64,000 nt of DNA from an uncultured Aquimarina sp. (GCF_947495315.1 NZ_CANLYD010000020.1:1-64000); one strand, 5' to 3'. Counted from the stretch's first letter, positions 18,463 to 28,516 are shown. Numbers and translations are program-made. The notes: generated by a model not told the origin, from the letters alone.

Positions 18463-19005
18463 TTAAGGTTTCCAATCTTCTTCCAGCATTGCAAATTCAT
18501 AATTATCAGACCATCCAGTCTTAAGAGGTAATACCTTACGCTTATGACCTTCTCTAATCATTCCAACTTTTTCTAATACTTTAATAGAACCTACATTATC
18601 TACAGCGCATCCTGCTTCAATCCTATGCAGTCCAACTTCTTTAAAACCAAATTGCAAAATCGCTTTTGTTGCTTCTGTAGCATATCCTCTGCCCCAAAAA
18701 TCCGGATGCAACTTATACCAAATAGAAGCAATATTATATTTTGGGTTTCCTATCCGCAGAGATATTAAACCAAGAAATTCATTATCGGACTGTGAATTGA
18801 TAGTAAAAACAAATTCTTTTCTCATCCTGTAATTTTCCATCCATTCATCAAGGTACACAGTTGTAACTTCTTTATTAGTTGGTAAACCTAAAGCGTTATA
18901 CTGATCTACTTCAGGAATCGAAAGTAGTTCATGAGTTTTAGACAAATCTGATAACGCTACAATTTTAAGCTGTAATCGATTTGTAAATAATACGGGAGTT
19001 TTCAA
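18463..19005 (-). CDS. GNAT acetyltransferase, RimJ/RimL type
   Basis: A 180-residue GNAT-fold protein. The acetyl-CoA site is visible around HPDFWGRGYATEATKAIL (a W-G-R-G-Y-A loop), followed by HRIEAGCAVDNVGSIKVLEKVGM, the typical RimJ/RimL signature. Such enzymes acetylate N-termini of ribosomal proteins or small amines. No neighbouring gene identifies the substrate. It is convergent with the lipoprotein gene. Confidence 0.88.
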   Translation of the reverse strand: MKTPVLFTNRLQLKIVALSDLSKTHELLSIPEVDQYNALGLPTNKEVTTVYLDEWMENYRMRKEFVFTINSQSDNEFLGLISLRIGNPKYNIASIWYKLHPDFWGRGYATEATKAILQFGFKEVGLHRIEAGCAVDNVGSIKVLEKVGMIREGHKRKVLPLKTGWSDNYEFAMLEEDWKP

Positions 19006-19328
19006 TATGATTTTTATTAATAATTGATTTTACTTGCAGCATCTTACTAGTCATAGCTTATCTTAAAAACTATTCTCAAAAGTTATCAACATTTAAGCAC
19101 TTAAACCAAAGGTTTAACCTTTTGTCGACAAAAACAATGATATCAATTCATTCTACATGAAAAAAAGTAGTACTAAACCTACTTTTCAACAATTAACTGT
19201 AACCACAATCTTGTTTTCAACTGATTCATAGTAATTTACAGGTTAATTTATTCTTAATTTAGACCTGAAATTTGTAGAAAAGCAAATACATTTTTCTGTT
19301 TACTAACCCCAAAATACATAATTTATAT
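19006..19328. other. Intergenic region without a recognised gene
   Basis: This 323-base stretch separates the GNAT gene from a small secreted protein. It holds a weak hairpin (AAAGTAG/CCTACTTT around 19165-19187) and one isolated sequence TTATCAACA at 19082 resembling a DnaA box. No other feature stands out. Confidence 0.5.
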
Positions 19329-19616
19329 ATGAGAGCCGCCCCAGCTTATCTAATGTTGATTACTTTTTTCTCTTGTAGTTTACTTTTTTGTCAAGAAAAC
19401 GTTTCGAACGATAAAACAAGAATTACCAAAAACACTATACAGGAATCTATAACGCATAGTTCGAAGATTCCAGAAAAAAATAAAATTGCCTATCCCGATA
19501 CATTAAAGCCATCAACTAACAAATCCAAAATAGCTGAAACTAATTCAAAAGTTACATTAGAAATTTCTGAAACAGTAACTACCTCCGTACCAAGAACTAC
19601 TTTAGATTTTTTTTAA
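19329..19616 (+). CDS. Small secreted protein of unknown function
   Basis: A 95-residue reading frame with a plausible signal peptide (MRAAPAYLMLITFFSCSLLFCQ) and a Ser/Thr/Lys-rich, low-complexity remainder. There is no domain I recognise. It lies between two larger genes, with a terminator 42 bases after its stop. A secreted low-complexity peptide is plausible, but chance ORFs of this size occur, so the call is cautious. Confidence 0.45.
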   Translation: MRAAPAYLMLITFFSCSLLFCQENVSNDKTRITKNTIQESITHSSKIPEKNKIAYPDTLKPSTNKSKIAETNSKVTLEISETVTTSVPRTTLDFF

Positions 19617-19657
19617 ATAATATTTTGTTTTGTGAACAAATTGATTGTTCCTTAACC

Positions 19658-19708
19658 GAGAAGCTCCTGATATTTTCGCATCTTATATTGGGAGCTTCTT
19701 TTTTTTTT
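19658..19708. terminator. Terminator between the small secreted protein and the phosphoesterase gene
   Basis: A stem of GAGAAGCTCC at 19658-19667 pairs with GGAGCTTCTT at 19691-19700, with a 23-base loop and a run of T residues on the right. It sits between the convergent genes and has a T-tail for rightward transcription. Confidence 0.6.
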
Positions 19709-22700
19709 AAAAACTCAATCCCAATCCAAAGGTAAACCGCAGCCCATCGTCACTACTAAACAAATTGAATTGTCCAGCTATTGCATCTACGGCATTGATC
19801 CAAAATCCTCCTCCTATAGAATCGTGCCATACGTTAGCATCTTCTCCGTCAAACCATACCCTACCTACATCATATCCACCATAAACCCCTAATTGCAACG
19901 GTAATAAACCTGTTTTAAACTTATTAAAACTATACCTAAGATCTCCACTAAAGGCTAGTGCTTTATCACCGGTAAAACGTTCTTCTCTAAACCCTCTTAG
20001 ACTTTTAATTCCACCTAATGTAGCTGCTTGGTAAAATTCAAAACCATCGCCAATTATAAACTCTGCTTGCACATCTGTTTTTAATACCAATTTTCTGTTT
20101 TTTGTAATTGCATTATAGAATCCAAGTTTTGGATTTATATAACCAAAAGTTCTGTCCGTATCATCCAAGTTCATTTTAGAACCACCTTGCAGCTTAAATA
20201 ACATACCTCTGGTAGGATTTGCACTGACATCAAAGCTCTTATACTCATAATCCAAGTCTATTCCGGCAAAGAATTTTCTTTCAAAAAATTCAGGATCAGA
20301 AGTAACCAAACCAAGTCCAGAGGTAATAAATCTACCTTGTGAGTCCTGAACTTCTACTCCTTCATAAGATCCAGTTATCGAAAATCCATTACCATACCTG
20401 CCCTTTTTAGCTACACCAATATCTACTGACCAAATACCTGTTTTCACTCTATTGTAATCCAATCCAAGAGCATCATCAAGATTAACCGTATTGTTTCCAA
20501 AACCAAAAAAGTTCTGTGCAAAATTCTCACTTGTATATTTTCCTCCAACCAGCAGGTTCCAATTACCCACAGCATTTACAAACTCTCCTTTATAGGATAT
20601 ATCATAACCCTCTGTTGCAAAATAATAAGCTGCTTTTATAGTATGTCTACTTTGGTGCGGACTATTATTAAATCCTCTTACCGTATATACATCTGTAATA
20701 TTAATATTAACCCCATCATCTGGATTAAATCCAACCAATGGTGTTAGTGTATTTGTTTTATCTATATACTTATTATAGTCATAAGTATTGTGATTATAGT
20801 TATTACTAAAGATAAACTTGGCTCCGCCCTTTTTCTTAATAGTATTCGGTTTTGATTTATGGTCATACACTCTTATTTGCCTTCCATTTTCTATAGTGTA
20901 TATGTCGTTATTCTGTCCACCGACAATTCTTGTGCAAATTGGATTTTTTCCTTTTCCCGTAACTATAAATTGATCATCATCATCTAATCCATAAATCCAT
21001 ATTTCTTTAGTTTCCTTAGAAGACATAGTTCTTTCATAAAATGGTTTTTGAGGAGTACCATCTTTTATTCTTGAAATTTTTACCGTTGTTTGATTATCCT
21101 CCCTTATGATTTCAAAAAGATCATCTTTATCCGTTCCTCTTATTGTTACCTGTTTAGAAAGGTATTTATAATATCGTCCTGCGATATCTTCTACATCATC
21201 TCTTCTTTTTCTAAGATATTTCTTGATTCTTTCTGCTGTCCCATCTTGTAATTCTGATGGCAAATTCCTGAATGCTTTGTCAATAGATTCATCACTAAGA
21301 TTTTCTTTAATATACTTAGCCTGCTCTAACCAGATCTGTTTGCCGGAACTTTGTGCAAATGTTCTGTCTAATCGTATTCCGGCTTCATTAATCCATCGAA
21401 TATTTTTTAATTTCTCATCATACACCTGAAACTTTCTCGTTATCGGAACGATAAACTTTATAACATCAAGTAGTCCTCCATCATAATTAGAAAACACCTG
21501 ATCACGATCCTTAGGTATTGGTCTGTACATCTTGCCTTGATCCGTATCAAAACGAGACCATCTCCACTGATCAGAATGCCTGTCCCAATCTCCTAAAATC
21601 ATGTCAAATAGTCGAGTACGTATATAATGAGGTTCATCCATCTGATACTCTTCATCTTTTCTTAGGTTTTTAAGCAAATCATCTGTCCCTTCAATATCAT
21701 CAGATTTTCCAAAAGAAGCAACATCTTTATGTTCTTTACCTGGACGCTCTTCTAGAAAATACATTTCATCACCAAAGTCTTTATTATACATTCCTAGAGC
21801 TGGATGCTTAGGTATATAATACACTTTTGAATTGGCATGATACACATCAATCGCATCTGCTAAACCACCTACAACTAAAAAAGCATATGGATAACTAGAA
21901 GTGTAGAAATCTGCAAGAAATTCTTCTGTAACTGTATCGTCGAAACCATTTTCTAAATAAGTATCTACAAATACACCCTTTTGTAAAAACTGTGTAACAC
22001 TCTTTCTCATAGCCCTCAAGCTATAACGTTTCCCATCTTTATCTATCAACCGTAAAGACCTAGTTACCTGACCTCCTCCTCTTCTATCAATAGTGAATCC
22101 GCCCATTAAAGTATCTAATGTAGCGACAGGGATTTTGATATCAGTACTATATACATCTCTATAGTGATCTCCCCATAATGATTGGTAAAAATTAGATTTT
22201 GTAGTCTCTTCTCTACTATATATAGATGCTGAAACTTTAGCATCAAAAGAATTATCTAATTTACCACTATCATATGCTTCTGGTTGTTTATGAACATCTT
22301 TTTGATACACTAGTTTTACGCTTCCATTTTCATTACCATAGAAACGTACGTTAGATGATCCGTCTTTATATACATCTAATATTGCAAAACCTTGATTGGG
22401 ATATGAGAACAATCCGTCTTTCCCTAAGGAAGCTGCAGAAACTTTGGAACCAGATCCTGATACTATTTGTTTTAAACCATCACTATCTATATATTGTAAT
22501 GAGTGTTCATGTCCTGAAGCAAAGATCACTCTTTCGCTATCTCTTGCATACGTTGACAATCTTCTCATCAACTGATTATAACTTTCATTATATCGATCTT
22601 GTGGGGATACTCCACCTTGTGATCGAATTTGTGTAACTAGAGACCCTAAGACTGGTAAGGGTATGTTCTTTTTAGAAGGAAATATATGACTCTTAAAATT

Positions 22701-23411
22701 ATACTTCCCGCCATGAGGTCCATTAGTAAACATCGGATGATGCATTACAACTAGAACGGTCTTACTATTATGTTTTTTAAGTTCTCCAGCTACCTCATTT
22801 AGGAATTTATCTCTAGTTTTAATCTCGCAATTATCATTAATTGTTGGGTTTTTATTCCAATCGGCGAGATACCATTGCGTGTCAAGAATAATCAATTGAA
22901 TTTGATCACTTACTTCTATACTCTCAATAGGGCAACCCTTTGATGGCAAAAAGGCTTTTTTACTATCTATCTTTTTTCTTATATATTTTTCTTGCCTTTT
23001 TAGACCTTTTACTCCATCATTATACCAATCATGATTTCCAGGTATAAACACTACGTCTCCTTCAAACGAATCTGCTGCATTAACCTGCGCATCTATTCGA
23101 TGTTCTGATAAGGCTCTTTCTTCAGATTCTTTATCAGGCATTCCTCTTTGATAAATATTATCTCCTAGATAGATCAAATAATCTTCCTTCGTATCTTCTT
23201 TGTCAATAATTTCTTTTAAAGCTTCAAGTCCTAATGTACTTTCATTTATATTAGCGTTACCTGCATCACCAATTAAGTAGAAACTTTTCTCTATCTCCTT
23301 ATCTGGTAATGTTTGTGAAAAACTTTCGTCTAAATATCGAGGAGAGTATGTTGCGCAAGAGTTTAATAATAAAATGAAGATTATTAAGAAGGTCTGTATA
23401 TTTTTATTCAT
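19707..23411 (-). CDS. Metallophosphoesterase, kinase-like segment and outer-membrane barrel lipoprotein
   Basis: A 1234-residue lipoprotein, taking the ATG at 23411, which begins MNKNIQTFLIIFILLLNSC with Cys19 as lipobox cysteine. Residues 45-305 are a calcineurin-like metallophosphoesterase with every motif intact: GDAGN (48-52), GDN (83-85), GNHDW (125-129), HH (224-225) and GHEH (300-303). Residues about 430-650 carry YSLRAMRK, GDWDRHSDQW with Asp610, and KDRDQVF with Asp635/Asp637, similar to the catalytic and metal loops of HipA/PI4K/Fam20-like kinases; this is my reading, not a known annotation. From about 880 to the end the sequence is beta-barrel-like and ends in RFTFGLGLSF, as in BamA/TamA-type outer-membrane proteins. 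The whole layout suggests a cell-surface phosphate-handling enzyme. The neighbouring HD-PycTM gene is divergent. Confidence 0.8.
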   Translation of the reverse strand: MNKNIQTFLIIFILLLNSCATYSPRYLDESFSQTLPDKEIEKSFYLIGDAGNANINESTLGLEALKEIIDKEDTKEDYLIYLGDNIYQRGMPDKESEERALSEHRIDAQVNAADSFEGDVVFIPGNHDWYNDGVKGLKRQEKYIRKKIDSKKAFLPSKGCPIESIEVSDQIQLIILDTQWYLADWNKNPTINDNCEIKTRDKFLNEVAGELKKHNSKTVLVVMHHPMFTNGPHGGKYNFKSHIFPSKKNIPLPVLGSLVTQIRSQGGVSPQDRYNESYNQLMRRLSTYARDSERVIFASGHEHSLQYIDSDGLKQIVSGSGSKVSAASLGKDGLFSYPNQGFAILDVYKDGSSNVRFYGNENGSVKLVYQKDVHKQPEAYDSGKLDNSFDAKVSASIYSREETTKSNFYQSLWGDHYRDVYSTDIKIPVATLDTLMGGFTIDRRGGGQVTRSLRLIDKDGKRYSLRAMRKSVTQFLQKGVFVDTYLENGFDDTVTEEFLADFYTSSYPYAFLVVGGLADAIDVYHANSKVYYIPKHPALGMYNKDFGDEMYFLEERPGKEHKDVASFGKSDDIEGTDDLLKNLRKDEEYQMDEPHYIRTRLFDMILGDWDRHSDQWRWSRFDTDQGKMYRPIPKDRDQVFSNYDGGLLDVIKFIVPITRKFQVYDEKLKNIRWINEAGIRLDRTFAQSSGKQIWLEQAKYIKENLSDESIDKAFRNLPSELQDGTAERIKKYLRKRRDDVEDIAGRYYKYLSKQVTIRGTDKDDLFEIIREDNQTTVKISRIKDGTPQKPFYERTMSSKETKEIWIYGLDDDDQFIVTGKGKNPICTRIVGGQNNDIYTIENGRQIRVYDHKSKPNTIKKKGGAKFIFSNNYNHNTYDYNKYIDKTNTLTPLVGFNPDDGVNINITDVYTVRGFNNSPHQSRHTIKAAYYFATEGYDISYKGEFVNAVGNWNLLVGGKYTSENFAQNFFGFGNNTVNLDDALGLDYNRVKTGIWSVDIGVAKKGRYGNGFSITGSYEGVEVQDSQGRFITSGLGLVTSDPEFFERKFFAGIDLDYEYKSFDVSANPTRGMLFKLQGGSKMNLDDTDRTFGYINPKLGFYNAITKNRKLVLKTDVQAEFIIGDGFEFYQAATLGGIKSLRGFREERFTGDKALAFSGDLRYSFNKFKTGLLPLQLGVYGGYDVGRVWFDGEDANVWHDSIGGGFWINAVDAIAGQFNLFSSDDGLRFTFGLGLSF

Positions 23412-23464
23412 AAAAGGGTGCATTCACTTTTTTTTAATTATTTTGGTTACTGAAAAATTATAAT

Positions 23465-24640
23465 ATGGAAACCCTAGTTGAAAAAACTGATAATTTCGTT
23501 TCTAATCTTTTTGCAAAAAAGCTTCCTGAAACCTGTATATATCATAATTATACTCATACCAAAAGAGTATTTAAAAGTACAAAAGAAATTATTGACAACA
23601 CCAATATTTCTGAAGAAGATACACAAGCATTGTTATTAACCGCTTTGCTTCATGATACTGGTTACTCAGAAAGTCTTGATAATCACGAGGAACATAGTGT
23701 TCGTATTTCTACAGCTTTTTTAAAAGAACAAAATGTTTCTGAAGAGACTATTATTAAAATTTCTTCATTAATAATGGCTACCAAAATGGAACATCAGCCA
23801 ACCAATTTATTAGAAGAAGTTATTAGAGATGCTGATGCTTCGCATTTAGCAAAGGAATATTTTAAAGAAACTAGTGAATTCTTACGACAGGAATTTGAAC
23901 TAAATTGCAAAGAAAACTATAGTAATAGTGACTGGTTAAAAATTAATATTGATTTTCTACAGAATAAACATAAGTTCTATACCGAATATGCTCTAAAAAA
24001 CTGGCAACCTAAAAAAGAAGAGCATCTTTTGAAAATTTTAAATGAACAAGCAGCTTTAAAGAAAAAAAAGAAGAAACAAAAACTTAAAAAATTAGTAAAA
24101 GAGGAAAGCCCAGAAAAAGGGATCCAGACTTTGTTTAGAGTTACTTTACGAAACCATTTAAAATTAAGTGACATTGCCGATACGAAGGCCAATATTCTTT
24201 TATCGGTAAATGCTATTATCATATCACTGGCATTATCTAATTTAATTCCTAAACTGGATAATCCTTCTAACCAATATCTTATTTACCCAACCTTGATATT
24301 TATTGTTTTTAGTATTATCTCTATGCTGTTATCTGTATTAGCTACAAGACCAAATGTAACAGGTGGTGAGTTTACCCGTAAGGAAATCGAGGAGAAAAAA
24401 GTGAACTTATTATTCTTTGGCAACTTTCATAAAATGCCCTTAGACGAGTATAAATGGGCTATGCATGAGCTTATGGATGATAAAGATTATATCTATGATA
24501 CGATGATAAAAGATCTATATTTCTTAGGTAAAGTTCTTCATAGAAAATATAAAATACTTCGTATTACGTACACCGTTTTTATGATTGGTTTTATTACCTC
24601 TTCTATTTCTTTTGTGATAGCCTTCAATACCTTGCAGTAA
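23465..24640 (+). CDS. HD phosphohydrolase fused to a Pycsar-type membrane effector (DUF5706)
   Basis: A 391-residue fusion. Residues 1-190 form an HD domain with His31 in YTHTKRV, His63-Asp64 in LLHDTGY and Asp122 or Asp124 in RDADASH, so the metal site is complete. A lysine-rich linker (about 196-210) leads to a DUF5706/PycTM block: RNHLKLSDIADTKANILLSV (the conserved stretch before the membrane), two transmembrane helices at about 232-290, a MPLDEYKWAMHELM block and a third helix at about 365-388. In Pycsar anti-phage systems such effectors open the membrane on binding cCMP or cUMP made by a neighbouring cyclase. No cyclase lies nearby, and the HD domain might degrade the signal. The poly-A run inside the linker is in frame. 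Confidence 0.85.
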   Translation: METLVEKTDNFVSNLFAKKLPETCIYHNYTHTKRVFKSTKEIIDNTNISEEDTQALLLTALLHDTGYSESLDNHEEHSVRISTAFLKEQNVSEETIIKISSLIMATKMEHQPTNLLEEVIRDADASHLAKEYFKETSEFLRQEFELNCKENYSNSDWLKINIDFLQNKHKFYTEYALKNWQPKKEEHLLKILNEQAALKKKKKKQKLKKLVKEESPEKGIQTLFRVTLRNHLKLSDIADTKANILLSVNAIIISLALSNLIPKLDNPSNQYLIYPTLIFIVFSIISMLLSVLATRPNVTGGEFTRKEIEEKKVNLLFFGNFHKMPLDEYKWAMHELMDDKDYIYDTMIKDLYFLGKVLHRKYKILRITYTVFMIGFITSSISFVIAFNTLQ

Positions 24641-24646
24641 GATAAA

Positions 24647-27013
24647 TTATTTATTTATCTCCTTCATTAGGTCATCATAGGTATAATATTCTTGGTCTTC
24701 TTTATTTTTATTATAGAGAATATTCACTCTTAAAGCCCTAAGACCCGTAACACCTTGAAGGTCATCCAATTCCACGATCTCAATTTCATCTTCAAGATAA
24801 TTTTTAGACTGTAAGAAGTTGATATATTTTATATATTCTATTTCATCAGAACGTTGAGAATACACAACTACTAACTTACCTTTCTCAGTAATACGCTGAT
24901 CTGTTCCTTTTATTTTTGCTTTATCTACTCTTTTCTTTACTACCTCATATCGTGCATTATAAGTACCATCTACATCAAATCGTTTTTCATCCATCCTAAA
25001 TCTAACTGATAAGGAAGCATTAAATACTAATACCATAGAAGCTACATCAAGCGCTACAGGAAGATCTTTTTTAAGTTGATAATACTCATTCTCCATTTCG
25101 CACATTACTTGCAATTGCCACAACCTTAGATTATATAAATATATTTTATTAAAACTATTCTGCTTGGTAATGGATTCACCTATATATAAATTATGCTCTA
25201 CACCATCGGTCTTGAATCTTTCGAAATAGTGAGGATACATTTTCTGAGCTTCTTCTTGTTTTTTATCCAATAAAGCTGCCATCTTCTTATTAATCAACAT
25301 CACAGATTCATCATAAGCTTTACGATGCTTATATAATGTTTTACTGCTTTTATCTAGCGAGTTATTATATTGATTAATTAAACCTTCTAATTCAACATTA
25401 GTACCTTTAAGATGTTTAAATAGTGGTTTGATTTCATTCTTAATAAAATCCAAAATCCTTTGTTCACTATCTACCTGAAGACGATCCGTTACTAAATTTA
25501 TATAATTGTTAATTCTAAATTTAATTTCTTCATATATAGGTAAAGAATCTAATTCTATAACTTTATTAATAACTTTAGCAATTGCTTTAAGTTGCAACAC
25601 CAAATCCTTCTGTACCGAGCTGTTTCGAGCATCAGAGGAGCCTTTGATATCTATTTGTCCAAACAAGGGGTATACATCTTCGAATACTACTTCTCTAAAG
25701 GAAACTGGATTTTCTTCCACCTTAGCACGTATAAAACGTTTCGCCTCTTGTCTAAATTTCCAATATACACTCGGATGTATGGACGTACATTCTTGCTGAA
25801 TTACCAATTCTAATTCATCTTCAGCTTTCGCCTTAGATCTTAAGACAGAATCTACCAAATACGGCATGATATCCAGAAGCTTATTGGCGTTAATACTATT
25901 TAACTCCTGAATATTTGGTGAAACAATTTCTAATACACCTAACAACTTTCCATCATTCTCTATAGGAGCTATAATTGCACTTTTTATATTTTGCTTAACC
26001 AAATTAGTGTACATAGCCTCTTCAGGATAGGCCTTATGCATTTTGTCAATATTTGAAACTGCAAAAGGTTCAGATTTTTCGAACATTGAGTGATAAGCTC
26101 CTTTACATAAAGCCGTCTCACAACAATCCGAATATTCCTTATTTAAAATGTAACTATCAATAGTCTTAAACGGAACTCTTTCTAAAACACGTTCTTCTTC
26201 ATTATAATTAGAAAAACCAACCTTAATTTCCGGAAGATTAAATACACCTCTGAATATATTCTGAAAACTACCTATAAAATCTCCTTGTTTTTTATCATAT
26301 TTTAATAGACTCGTTTTAAATTCAGACAAAGCAAAGTCTGTTGTAACATCAAAAAGATTTGCAATTACTATTCCTTTGAACATCCAACTATTAGGAGGGA
26401 ATTTTTCTTTCCAGATTTCTACATTATCAAAATTATCAATTAATATAGCAACATCTTCCTCAGTAATATCTCTCGCTTTATCAGTTTTAATCACCTCAAT
26501 AAAATCGCCATTATATAAAATCCTATAATGTCTTATGATACCAGCCACATCTGGAATGTCATAAAAAAACGGTCTTCTGAAATCAATTTTATACCCATAA
26601 TATTGATTCAAAATAATACTACATCCCATGATAAAATAATGATCCTCATCCAGATTTTTAATCTGAGGTTCAAAGTCATATCCAGCAGCTTTTATAATGT
26701 TTTTATATCGCTGGGTAGATTTTACAACTGTATTATTAAAAGGTATTGTAGCTATTTTTATTTCATTCTTCTGTAAAATCTGAGCAAAAGAATCTTCTAG
26801 AACTAACTCTATCTGTGGTAATAACTCCTGGACTCTTTCTTCTGTAGTAATTCCTTCTTCTAACTCAGGATACTCTGCCGCTATCTGTAAAATACTTTCC
26901 GCACGATCACGTAGCAATTTATTATCGCTATTCAAAAACTCTCTATATTGATCAAAGAATAAAGAGAAACTTATCCTTATATCTAACGGAAAATCATGCT
27001 CCAATACCTTCAT
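24647..27013 (-). CDS. GAF domain protein of unknown function, cytoplasmic
   Basis: A 788-residue soluble protein without signal peptide or membrane helices. A GAF-type sensory domain is visible at about residues 300-400 (SDCCETALCKGAYHSMFEKS... NIKSAIIAPIENDGKLLGVLEIVSP). The rest is largely helical, and the C-terminal third (LAVRF/VDGTYNARYEVVKKRVDKAKIKGT...) is conserved in Flavobacteria with no assigned role. It is convergent with the HD-PycTM gene, with only 6 bases between the stops. I see no kinase, cyclase or output motif. Confidence 0.75.
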   Translation of the reverse strand: MKVLEHDFPLDIRISFSLFFDQYREFLNSDNKLLRDRAESILQIAAEYPELEEGITTEERVQELLPQIELVLEDSFAQILQKNEIKIATIPFNNTVVKSTQRYKNIIKAAGYDFEPQIKNLDEDHYFIMGCSIILNQYYGYKIDFRRPFFYDIPDVAGIIRHYRILYNGDFIEVIKTDKARDITEEDVAILIDNFDNVEIWKEKFPPNSWMFKGIVIANLFDVTTDFALSEFKTSLLKYDKKQGDFIGSFQNIFRGVFNLPEIKVGFSNYNEEERVLERVPFKTIDSYILNKEYSDCCETALCKGAYHSMFEKSEPFAVSNIDKMHKAYPEEAMYTNLVKQNIKSAIIAPIENDGKLLGVLEIVSPNIQELNSINANKLLDIMPYLVDSVLRSKAKAEDELELVIQQECTSIHPSVYWKFRQEAKRFIRAKVEENPVSFREVVFEDVYPLFGQIDIKGSSDARNSSVQKDLVLQLKAIAKVINKVIELDSLPIYEEIKFRINNYINLVTDRLQVDSEQRILDFIKNEIKPLFKHLKGTNVELEGLINQYNNSLDKSSKTLYKHRKAYDESVMLINKKMAALLDKKQEEAQKMYPHYFERFKTDGVEHNLYIGESITKQNSFNKIYLYNLRLWQLQVMCEMENEYYQLKKDLPVALDVASMVLVFNASLSVRFRMDEKRFDVDGTYNARYEVVKKRVDKAKIKGTDQRITEKGKLVVVYSQRSDEIEYIKYINFLQSKNYLEDEIEIVELDDLQGVTGLRALRVNILYNKNKEDQEYYTYDDLMKEINK

Positions 27014-27394
27014 AACGGTTTATTTATGGTAGTTAAACAAAAATAATACAAAACTTTGACACCTAATTATAGTATTAACAATTAATTAATCTATTACGTT
27101 ATAGTACTATTTTTTAGGTCACTTATTGTTAAGTCGAATATTTCAAAGGAATTAGGACCGAAAAAAGCAAAAATATTGTTTCACTCACAATAAATTCAGA
27201 TAAAACCCCCATTTTGTATTCATAACACTCTTTATTAGACTCAGAAAGTATGGGTTTTGTTACAATACATACAAGGTTTAATTCATTGCATTTTCTACAA
27301 ACAGTAAAAAATTAACATTTACTTATATTTAAAAGTTAATTTTTAGTGTTTAAGGTTCTTATTATATATTTTTACGGATCAAAAAAAAATAAGA
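27014..27394. other. Divergent intergenic region, 381 bases
   Basis: The gap between the GAF gene (leftward) and the thioredoxin gene (rightward) is AT-rich and must hold both promoters. A weak inverted repeat (AAAACCC near 27196, GGGTTTT near 27251) is present. A TATATTTTTA sequence at about 27363-27373 is a poor -7 match for the rightward gene. No RNA gene is evident. Confidence 0.45.
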
Positions 27395-28516
27395 ATGAAA
27401 AAAATAGTACTGCTCGCACTTATATTGTTATCAGTAGCATGTGAAAAAGAAGAGAAAGGATATTCAATTTCTGCGGAAGCAAAAGGATTTGAAGATGGAG
27501 TTACAGTATATGTCAATGCTATAAATCAGTCTAACCGACCTACTATTATTGATTCTACTACAATTAAAAATGGTACATTTAAAATATCATTACCCGCAGT
27601 AGAAAGCAATGACTTCAATTACTTAACCTTTAATGGGGTTCCTCAAAATGTTTTGTTTTTAGCCGAAAACAATCCCATCCAAATGACTATTTATAAAGAT
27701 AGCCTAAGATCTTCTATTATTAAAGGCGGTTCTGAGAACCAATTATTCTTTACTTATTTAAAGAAGATGAATGCCTACGGAAAAGAAAGACAAGAACTTA
27801 GTAATCAATTTCAAATAGCTTCTAAATTAAAAGAAACAGATAAAGCTACACGACTATCTGCTCAATTACAGGAGTTACGTACAAACGAAAATGATTTCCG
27901 AAAAGAGATTGCCGAAAATAATCCTAATTCTTTAGTGGCTGTTATGGCACTTACGGATCTTTTAAATCTTAAGGCAACTCCTGCGAAACAAATAAAAAAA
28001 ATATACGCAACTGTAGAGGACACTCTGAAAACATCGCGTTTAGGTAAAAATCTGGATCGACTGATTACCGCATCGATTGGTAAAATTGACATCGGTAGTG
28101 AAGCTGAAGATTTTTCTGCTCCTAATCCAGAAGGAAAAGTAGTTTCGCTAAAAGAATCAATGGGCAAAATTACAATTATCGATTTTTGGGCATCTTGGTG
28201 CAAACCATGTAGAGCAGAAAACCCAAATGTGGTGAGAGTATATAATAAATATCACGATAAAGGTCTAAATATAATAGGTGTTTCTTTAGATAGAAACAAG
28301 GATCACTGGACAAAAGCAATCAGTCAAGATAATTTAGAATGGAATCACGTATCGCACTTAAAATTCTGGCAAGATCCAATTGCTAAAGCATACGGTGTAA
28401 GATCGATTCCTGCTACCTTTATATTAGATGAAAAAGGAAATGTTATTGCAAAAAACTTAAGAGGGCCAGCCTTAGAAACTAAAATTTCAGAATTATTAGG
28501 AGAGAAATCTTTATAA
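27395..28516 (+). CDS. TlpA/ResA-type thioredoxin lipoprotein with DUF4369
   Basis: A 373-residue lipoprotein: signal MKKIVLLALILLSVACEK with lipobox SVAC. An N-terminal DUF4369-like beta domain (about 25-115) and a helical linker precede a thioredoxin domain at about 232-370 with the active site WASWCKPCR. The usual cis-proline is present in RSIPATF. Such Bacteroidota proteins reduce disulfides or cytochrome c maturation clients in the periplasm. It is monocistronic with a strong terminator. Confidence 0.92.
   Translation: MKKIVLLALILLSVACEKEEKGYSISAEAKGFEDGVTVYVNAINQSNRPTIIDSTTIKNGTFKISLPAVESNDFNYLTFNGVPQNVLFLAENNPIQMTIYKDSLRSSIIKGGSENQLFFTYLKKMNAYGKERQELSNQFQIASKLKETDKATRLSAQLQELRTNENDFRKEIAENNPNSLVAVMALTDLLNLKATPAKQIKKIYATVEDTLKTSRLGKNLDRLITASIGKIDIGSEAEDFSAPNPEGKVVSLKESMGKITIIDFWASWCKPCRAENPNVVRVYNKYHDKGLNIIGVSLDRNKDHWTKAISQDNLEWNHVSHLKFWQDPIAKAYGVRSIPATFILDEKGNVIAKNLRGPALETKISELLGEKSL

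Noticed and set aside
19082-19090. Sequence TTATCAACA resembling a DnaA box
   Set aside because: It is a single copy with one mismatch to the core and no cluster, no dnaA or parAB genes nearby; not an origin.
24056-24100. Frameshift in the poly-A/G lysine linker of the HD-PycTM gene
   Set aside because: Both halves are in the same frame and the DUF5706 block follows correctly.
27190-27260. Inverted repeat AAAACCC/GGGTTTT as a riboswitch or operator
   Set aside because: The stem is short, has extra C bases and a loop of about 40 bases; not above chance in this composition.
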